Source: Aralia elata (Eukaryota; Streptophyta; Magnoliopsida; Apiales; Araliaceae). From it: DNA of 64,000 bases. Shown here one piece after another: positions 58,545 to 64,000 of this stretch (positions within the stretch are counted from its first letter, which is position 1; every line of letters begins with the position of its first letter). The DNA lies in the NCBI GenBank assembly GCA_034770075.1, contig CM068382.1, positions 87,413,766 through 87,477,765 of the forward strand. The letters are read 5' to 3'. Both the position numbers and the translations under genes were made by a program. The notes below the pieces were generated by a model, which was not told the DNA's origin, did no database searches, and saw only the letters and a program-made list of their open reading frames with translations.

Positions 58545-59847
58545 CTAATGACTATTTAAACCGAAAGAAACTATGGTAAAGAGAATTAGAGAAAAACATA
58601 GCAACAACACAAAAAGAGCAACATAATGCAAAATTTAACGACATCCAACTTTGAAATAAAATTTGACAGTCAAAATTTCCGTACAACATCTTATTTTTGC
58701 CTGATGGATAGAAATAATCTAGTAAAAGCTTCAGGGGTAATAATTTAGCATGAAATCATTCAATAACGCTATAAGAGTGGAAACAGATAACCTATGATAC
58801 AAATCACTATGGCAGCGGCTAGTAAAGCATTCATAGATCAGTGACTAAACTCTGAAGTGAAGATCAAATTTGTTGGCAAAATAGCTTAACTGCTCACATG
58901 GTACCAAACATAATCCTCAAAATTGTAATTAACTACTTCCACTAAAAGATATTAAAAACATAAACAAAAGACTAAAATTAAAAGTATGTACATAAAATAA
59001 AAATAGAAATAAAAGACTAAAATTATATAAAAGCATGTACATACATTTTATTCAGGACCTAAAATTAAATATGCATTATGCCCATTAATGAGCATGTGTA
59101 GCAGTCGAAAGCAAATGTTGATGCAAAGAAAATTAGTCTAACTCAAAGCATACTCGCAGCATTAACACTAACTGTATTCCATTCGAAAGGAAGCAGCTGG
59201 ACAGTAAATGAATTTTCAGGCTCTTAAATTAAGCTAGATCATAGGAACCAAATTACCAGCTTCCTAATTTTTGTTGGATTACAACCCAAGTGTACATTCA
59301 CTACTTTGAGAAGAAACTAATCATATAAACCCATCTTATAATTTAAGAAACTTTTGTTTTGCATTGATTTCTTTCCCAACTATGTAACCAGATCGGTGAC
59401 AAGGCTGAGAAAATGAGAGAGAGCAAAAGCCATATATTTAAAAGGTCATTAGAAAGGGGTTTGGTGTATATATTGGAGGGTAATTAATAGCCAAACATGT
59501 ATACAAATATAAATATAATAAGGATATATAATAGCCTATGGTACAAATGCTTTGAACTGCAACCCAATAAAATGTATGATTATTGCGAGGAGCGGAAAAA
59601 GAAAAGCAATTACAGAGCATATACCCAGAGAGCCAAAACTATACAACAAGACTAAATTAGTTACAATCCCATGAAATTGATGCCTGAAAATGAACTTCCA
59701 AGGAAGAAAAAATAGAGGAGAAGAAATTAATTCTCAAAAACTAACCAGAAAACTGTAAGTTACCTAAATCAAATAAGAATAAACTGATCTTGCAACTAAA
59801 ATTAACAAGTAACCGTAAGTCCACAAAAAGAACTAGTATATTAGTAC
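58545..59847. other. Non-coding, intron-like DNA between two captured fragments
   Basis: AT-rich without frames. A short segment near 58800-58835 (minus: GCTTTACTAGCCGCTGCC) faintly recalls another LKR exon (LAAAK region), too weak to call. Confidence 0.4.
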
Positions 59848-59995
59848 TTGTGTGACATGGGCTCTCAGCTTTAATTCGAGCATTCAAGCAAATCCCCATA
59901 TGAAACTACACCAATGAATGAACAAGGGTCTGCTCTAAGTTTCTTCTTCTTTTAACCCTACAGCTCAGCGAAAATGGATTACTAATCTTCAGGAG
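59848..59995 (-). pseudogene. First coding exon of an APK1/PBL-type receptor-like cytoplasmic kinase (RLCK VII)
   Basis: On the minus strand an acceptor TTTTGTGCAG at 59996-60005 is followed by a 5' UTR and ATG at 59899-59897. The peptide MGICLNARIKAESPCHT is the characteristic N-terminus of APK1A/APK1B/PBL kinases: Gly2 for myristoylation and Cys4 for palmitoylation, anchoring the kinase to the plasma membrane. A donor GTACTAAT follows at 59847. No kinase-domain exon (GxGxxG, HRD, DFG) was found downstream, where LKR/SDH exons come instead, so only the 5' end is present. The short peptide is distinctive, but a 17-residue match should be checked by search. Confidence 0.72.
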
Positions 59996-60188
59996 CTGCA
60001 CAAAAAAAAGCATATCTGAGTGTGAAAAGCTGGAAGGGTAAAAAAAACTTTACTTTTTCCATACAAAAACCATGTTTTTCACCAAAAATATAGCTCATCA
60101 ATTAATTTTTTTTTATAAAAAAAATCAAGTATAAAATTTGAATTCAGCAGAAACCCAGAATATAATAATCAAAAAACTAGTAGCCCAC

Positions 60189-60290
60189 CTCTGTTTATGT
60201 GAAAACACAACCAGAACTAAAGGGAGAGAAAGGGTTAGAGAAAGAGAGAAGGGTTTGTTGATTGAGTGTTTTGTGAGGTTATTTTGGAGC
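60189..60290 (-). other. Probable 5' UTR exon of the kinase fragment
   Basis: Minus strand: CT-rich leader (AACCCTTCTCTCTTTCTC...) ending AACAGAG with donor GTGGGC at 60188-60187, then a 191-bp intron to the acceptor at 59996. A 5' UTR intron fits this kinase family. Start unknown. Confidence 0.45.
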
Positions 60291-60307
60291 TGGGGGATAA
60301 GCAAGTT

Positions 60308-60312
<5 letters not shown>

Positions 60313-60373
<61 letters not shown>
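60313..60373. repeat. (TA)n microsatellite, about 30 repeats
   Basis: Uninterrupted TA run just upstream of the kinase 5' UTR exon. It creates the YIYIYI frames on both strands, which are not genes. Confidence 0.95.
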
Positions 60374-60375
<2 letters not shown>

Positions 60376-61092
60376 ATGAGCATGTGTTCATAAAATTTGT
60401 TTATCAGTATCAACTCAACTTTTTTCTGTAGGTTGCAGCAGATAAAAAAAACTCTTGTTAAACTCAAAACATGTAGCTATTTTGCTGTATATCTGTGTTC
60501 AATATGATTAGAGATAGCAGGAAGAACATTTAGCTGAATTTGGATTTTCAAGAGGAAAAAAATCAACCCCTTAATTCTGTTGACGATTTTGTAGTAAGAA
60601 AAAGACAGTTTCTTGCCATAACTAATGAATTAAACACCCAATCAAAACTACTATACATACATAAATTCATATAATCCATACACTCAGATTACTCATTTTC
60701 TCAAAGTATAAGTGAAAACAACCTGGGAATACAATAAACAAGATAATTGAGACTGACAATACCAAATTCAACAACAATTAAATAAGCTCAATAAACAAAT
60801 CAATAAAATTAATGAAGAAAATCAATCCACTACCACAACTATCAAAACAATGTAAAAACAAACAAAATAAAATAATTAGTGACACTTTTACATATTATCA
60901 ATTGGAAACAACGTGGTATTGACAATTTGACACCTACAACATTTTTTGATCCCCATTATTCAAATAACTACTCTAATTAAAGAAAACCCAAAAAACACAA
61001 TAAACTAATGAATTAAAGATTATCCACAGTTCTTGATAGAACAAAATCAGTGAGACCCAGATGCAAAAATGGAACCTTAAAATAGTATATAC
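60374..61092. other. AT-rich non-coding DNA
   Basis: No gene seen. By position it would be the first intron of the 61093-61229 exon or the promoter of the kinase fragment. Confidence 0.4.
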
Positions 61093-61229
61093 TGGTGCTC
61101 AATCTTCTTGTTGTTGCACGATGACTCTGTTCCTCCTAAAGCGTTCGATTCGATGGTTGCTTCTACAGAAACTTTGGTTTCTTTGAGATTGGGGGCTACA
61201 GTTTCTGATTTCGCTACTTCGTCGGCCAT
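61093..61229 (-). CDS. First exon of an unidentified plant gene
   Basis: Minus strand: ATG at 61227-61229 in good context (ACCGATGGC), 45 codons plus two bases: MADEVAKSETVAPNLKETKV, ending CNNKKIEH, then a GTATATAC donor. Upstream (61230-61370) is a CT-rich leader (CTCTCCTCTCC...) typical of plant 5' UTRs. The peptide is acidic and hydrophilic, without signal peptide or known motif. I do not recognise it. No following exon was identified, so it may be a captured 5' fragment like its neighbours. The alternative, that it is the start of a true host gene read to the left, is disfavoured only by the absence of further exons. Confidence 0.55.
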
Positions 61230-61375
61230 CGGTATAGCCTCAAGCTTTCAAAATTAGGTATATAGTGAAAGAATAGGGAGGAGAGGGCTGAGGAGGAAGG
61301 GGGCTGTGAGGGAGAGGAGAGGAGAGGGTTGTGAGGGAATGGTGAGCTGTCGAAGGTTTTTTTTTGTCTTTTAGC

Positions 61376-62081
61376 GGGTGTTAGGCAAAACCAACTTAGA
61401 AGTTTGATAATGACTTATAAATATAAGTCAAAATAAATAGGCATAAATTTGATGCTTATTTAAAAATAATTTATAACTTATTTTTAATAAGTTAATTTAA
61501 CTAAATGTAATGTCTATTTTATCTTTCTTCTATTTTGTTAAATTATATTTATATCCTTTCAACCCTTTTAAATAAATAAATATATATAATTAATATAATA
61601 GTATAAAATAAATATAATATCTAATAATATATATATATATATATATATATTATAACATTAAATATATAGTATTATAACATATAATATAATATAATATAAT
61701 ATATTATATTATTAATATATATTATATTTATTATATTAAAATAAATATTATAATATAATATTAATATACAATATTATAATACCTAATAATATATGCATAT
61801 ATAATATTATACGCATATACAAAATAATATATTATTAATATGCATTATATTTATTTTATATTATATTTATATTACAATATAATATATTTATTTGTTTGGT
61901 ATTTTATTTAATGAAAAATAGTAATTCTTAAGATATGATATTGAATCAATGTATCTTTTTATTAATGTTTTTTTAGTAATTTTTACATTTGATTTTGACT
62001 TATAAGTCATTATCAGCCGAACACATTAAGAACTTGTTTTAACTTAATTTCTGACTTATAAGTCAATCTGGTCCCGAACAC
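61376..62081. mobile_element. MITE-like element, hAT-type appearance
   Basis: Left end GGGTGTTAGGCAAAACC, then ATAATGACTTATAAATATAAG. Right end, read on the minus strand, GTGTTCGGGACCAGATTGAC and TTATAAGTC. ACTTATAAGTC-type words (each a small palindrome) cluster at both ends around an extremely AT-rich core with (TA)n runs at 61629-61650. An inner GTGTTCGGCTGATAATGAC (minus, about 62008-62026) suggests two nested or fused copies. Target duplication not established. Confidence 0.55.
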
Positions 62082-62187
62082 TTTTATTTATAAGTCACAA
62101 CTTAAAATGACTTATAACTCAACTTATAAGTTTAAGTCATTCTAAAATAACTTTAAGTCATTTTAATCCATTTCGCTGCTTCTTTCT

Positions 62188-62236
62188 CTTAAGTAATTGA
62201 AATTGTTTTCGACGAAAACAATTTCAATTACTTAAG
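62188..62236. repeat. Perfect 24-bp inverted repeat near the right CACTA-type end
   Basis: Arm CTTAAGTAATTGAAATTG continuing TTTTCG, one base (A), then its exact complement. The strong hairpin lies 94 bp from the terminus at 62330; subterminal TTCGACGAAA/TTTCGTCGG words follow. Confidence 0.9.
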
Positions 62237-62239
62237 TCA

Positions 62240-62330
62240 TTTGAAGTTATTTTCGACGAAATTTTTCGTCGGAATTAACTTATTTTCCATCGAATAAATT
62301 CCGTAAAAAATATCTGATTTCTTTGTAGTG
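62240..62330. repeat. CACTA-type terminus (right)
   Basis: Ends GATTTCTTTGTAGTG at 62330. On the minus strand CACTACAAAGAAATC is followed by CGACGAAA-type subterminal words. Next bases are TGC. Confidence 0.6.
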
Positions 62331-62448
62331 TGCTCACCCCTGCGTACACATGAAACAAGTACACATTCCTCTTGGTCAACTATAATTATTACTTTTTTTA
62401 ATATTTGGAACTTCCAAATAACTAATGAGTAATTTGATTATTACTAGT

Positions 62449-62721
62449 TAGTAATCCCCCCGTCCCATAATATATGACGTTTTAGAGTTGTGCATAAGAA
62501 TTAAGGAAATGATTGTATAGCAGTAAATATACTATTAATTGTCTATAATACCCTTTACCATATATTTATCTCATACTCTCTCTCATCTGTAACATTTTTC
62601 AATGAGGGGTAATTTTGAAAAGATTGTGATTAATTCTCCTAGATTATATAAAACGTCAAATAATTTAGAAAAAAATAAAATCATCTAAAACATCATATAT
62701 TATGGGACGGAGAGAGTACTA
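62449..62721. mobile_element. Stowaway-type MITE
   Basis: Between TA dinucleotides, 273 bp. Left GTAATCCCCCCGTCCCATAA, right (minus) GTACTCTCTCCGTCCCATAA. Both ends continue TATATGA(C/T)GTTTTAGA. The CTCCCTCCGTCCC-like end and TA target fit Tc1/mariner-related Stowaway MITEs. No coding capacity. Confidence 0.85.
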
Positions 62722-63400
62722 AATAATATATTGGTTGTCTAACTTAGTAACAATGACATGATAATTGAATTGTGATGAAAAATTAATTTAAGCACATTAT
62801 GTCATTATATACTAACATAAAAAGAAATGAAAACAAACTCTTTAGGTGTGAAACGATGAGAGTAATAATTATCATTATGCTCAAACTCCAAAGTCGAATT
62901 CTAATTTAGTGCTAAGCTAGCTTTAATATTTCCCCAAAATTTTTCTTCATCTCTTTATTTCACTCCCGCTATGTACACTCTGAAACTAAAACCCCTCATC
63001 TCCTTTACTCTGGAGTTCTTTATATTTTTATAAATAATTGATTATATACTAAAAACATTATTAGTCATAGTTTATAGTCTAAGAAGGAAACAATTCCCTT
63101 ATGAAAATTATCTAGGTTTATATTAATTTATTATTATTATTCACATATAAGTATAAATATAATATAATTAACAACTATATCATTTAATTACTAATTTGAA
63201 AAAATAAAAATTAATTATTTTAGTTAAAAATATATATTTATATTACAAAGTATTATTTATTTTTGGAAGGAAGAAAGGAAGGAAGTTTTTAGATTTATAA
63301 GTCATTCAGAAAAGGAGGAAAGCGAATGAAAAAACAAGCGGCAATATTTTGTAAAGGCGGTACACAAAATCACAGAAGTCCTAAACTCTTCTACTCCTTT
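62722..63400. other. AT-rich intergenic DNA
   Basis: No gene or repeat recognised. Likely upstream region of the transcript suggested at 63400. Confidence 0.4.
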
Positions 63401-63567
63401 CTCCAATTTGTTTCTCCTTCATTGAACCAACCGTTAACCTTTTCCTAACCATGGAAGGTTGATCTGTGCCCATTTCTCATCAAATCGGTCACCCCCTCTC
63501 AAATATCTAGAGACGCTCTTGCCTGCTTCTTCGCTTATTGCTCTGTATGTTCACACTCAAGTAGCAG
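63401..63567 (+). other. Possible 5' UTR exon of a host gene leaving the window
   Basis: A CT-rich, moderately GC-rich segment (TTCTACTCCTTTCTCC...) ends TAGCAG with donor GTAATTG at 63568. It contains a four-codon upstream ATG frame (ATGGAAGGTTGA at about 63450). Downstream is a T-rich, intron-like stretch with microsatellites. No coding exon in view, so the gene cannot be named. Confidence 0.35.
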
Positions 63568-63607
63568 GTAATTGAAGTTTATCTCCTATTGTGTAACTAT
63601 ATGTTTG

Positions 63608-63644
63608 CACACACACACGCACGTGCACACACACACACACACAC

Positions 63645-63682
<38 letters not shown>
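63608..63682. repeat. Compound (CA)n/(AT)n microsatellite
   Basis: CA-rich run 63608-63647 with CG interruptions, then AT run 63648-63682. Confidence 0.95.
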
Positions 63683-63685
<3 letters not shown>

Positions 63686-64000
63686 TATATTGTTCTGCTA
63701 TTTGGATTTGGTGAAATCTGAGTTCAAAGATCATTTCTTGTATAAATTCTATATAATCATAAGTTAAAGCCTAGAAAACGGATAACATGTTTGATAAAAC
63801 TCCTAAAAGAGATTCCTGTAATTAGAAAGTGAATGTATTCATGTCGGATTCACAATAATTGGAATTGTGAAATTTAATAGTATTTGTTGCAGTTTGACTT
63901 TTCTCTACTAATTTTTTTATAATGTTTATAGATACATATTGATGTATGTATATAAACATGAGTGTGCCTCATGAATGGTAAAGTCTTATAGGGATGAAAT
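63683..64000. other. Non-coding, intron-like
   Basis: T-rich with no frame; would be the first intron if 63401-63567 is a UTR exon. Confidence 0.35.

Larger units (their letters stand above)
56561..62330. mobile_element. Candidate gene-capturing (Pack-) CACTA element
   Basis: The left end, CACTACAAAAAAATGGACAT, interrupts the gag of element G. The right end, read on the minus strand, starts CACTACAAAGAAATCAGATA. Between them, all on the minus strand, are three unrelated gene fragments: an unidentified first exon (61093-61229), the start of an APK1/PBL-like kinase (59848-59995 plus a likely 5' UTR exon) and three exons of LKR/SDH (57950-58544). No transposase is seen. Weak points: the 3-bp flanks differ (GTA left, TGC right), the subterminal repeats at the two ends are different words, and the gag of G does not resume after 62330. 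It may be two CACTA-like ends from different elements. The fragment set is solid; the single-element interpretation is not. Confidence 0.5.

Noticed and set aside
58800..58835. Additional LKR exon (LAAAK-like)
   Set aside because: Only about six residues resemble the family and the splice context is poor.
60125..60431. Repetitive IYIYIY frames on both strands
   Set aside because: Translation of the (TA)n microsatellite.
62331..62400. Continuation of element G gag after the CACTA-like segment
   Set aside because: None of the three minus frames resembles gag; G is truncated or the segment's right border is elsewhere.
1..64000. tRNA and rRNA genes
   Set aside because: Scanned for T-loop (GGTTCGAATCC) and rRNA-like blocks; only isolated partial matches without a cloverleaf. 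Not a substitute for tRNAscan-SE.

Overview
This window is plant nuclear DNA, most likely from a flowering plant and probably a eudicot. It is AT-rich and almost entirely transposable-element DNA. Several LTR-retrotransposon lineages known from plants occur: Ty3/gypsy chromovirus, Tat/Ogre-like, Tat/Retand-like and Ty1/copia. It also has En/Spm-type CACTA DNA transposons with plant-specific transposase domains, Stowaway-like MITEs, and fragments of two recognisable plant genes (lysine-ketoglutarate reductase/saccharopine dehydrogenase and an APK1/PBL-type receptor-like cytoplasmic kinase). The species cannot be named from the sequence. I see no intact host protein gene, tRNA, rRNA or CRISPR array.

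Layout. 1-14773: a plus-strand chromovirus ('A': gag fragment, chromodomain tail, 3' LTR) split by a younger, complete but coding-defective Tat/Ogre-like element ('O', 1055-10992, TSD AGCGC) full of tandem repeats. 14774-17780 and 33945-35555: a minus-strand chromovirus ('D') into whose gag A inserted and whose LTR is split by a 16-kb CACTA element (17781-33944). The CACTA element carries broken TNP2-like and TNPA-like genes, a 23-copy 167-bp array, a nested chromovirus LTR (22800-25189) and another unclassified repeat (about 31527-33420). 35556-37686: mostly unassigned. 37692-40263: a short, internally deleted copia element with perfect TSD. 40590-41295: a decayed CACTA transposase. 41296-46906: two chromovirus-type LTRs in opposite orientation. 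46907-50456: a small-LTR chromovirus-like element without coding capacity. 50827-56560: a Tat/Retand-like element on the minus strand with an antisense extra ORF on the plus strand, fused head-on to a truncated pol. 56561-62330: a region bounded by CACTA-type termini that contains, all on the minus strand, an unidentified first exon, the 5' end of a receptor-like kinase gene and three exons of LKR/SDH. This looks like a gene-capturing (Pack-) CACTA element, the most interesting part of the window. 62331-64000: intergenic DNA with a Stowaway MITE and a possible plus-strand 5' UTR exon running out of the window.

How the parts relate. Nesting gives a relative order: D is older than A, A is older than O; D is older than the CACTA element, which is older than LTR C. 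Coding regions almost all carry stops, frameshifts or deletions, so any remaining mobility would have to be supplied in trans. Direct checks (LTR pairs, TSDs, PBS and PPT positions, stop codons, splice sites) were done by eye. Family names rest on recalled protein motifs, not on a database search.
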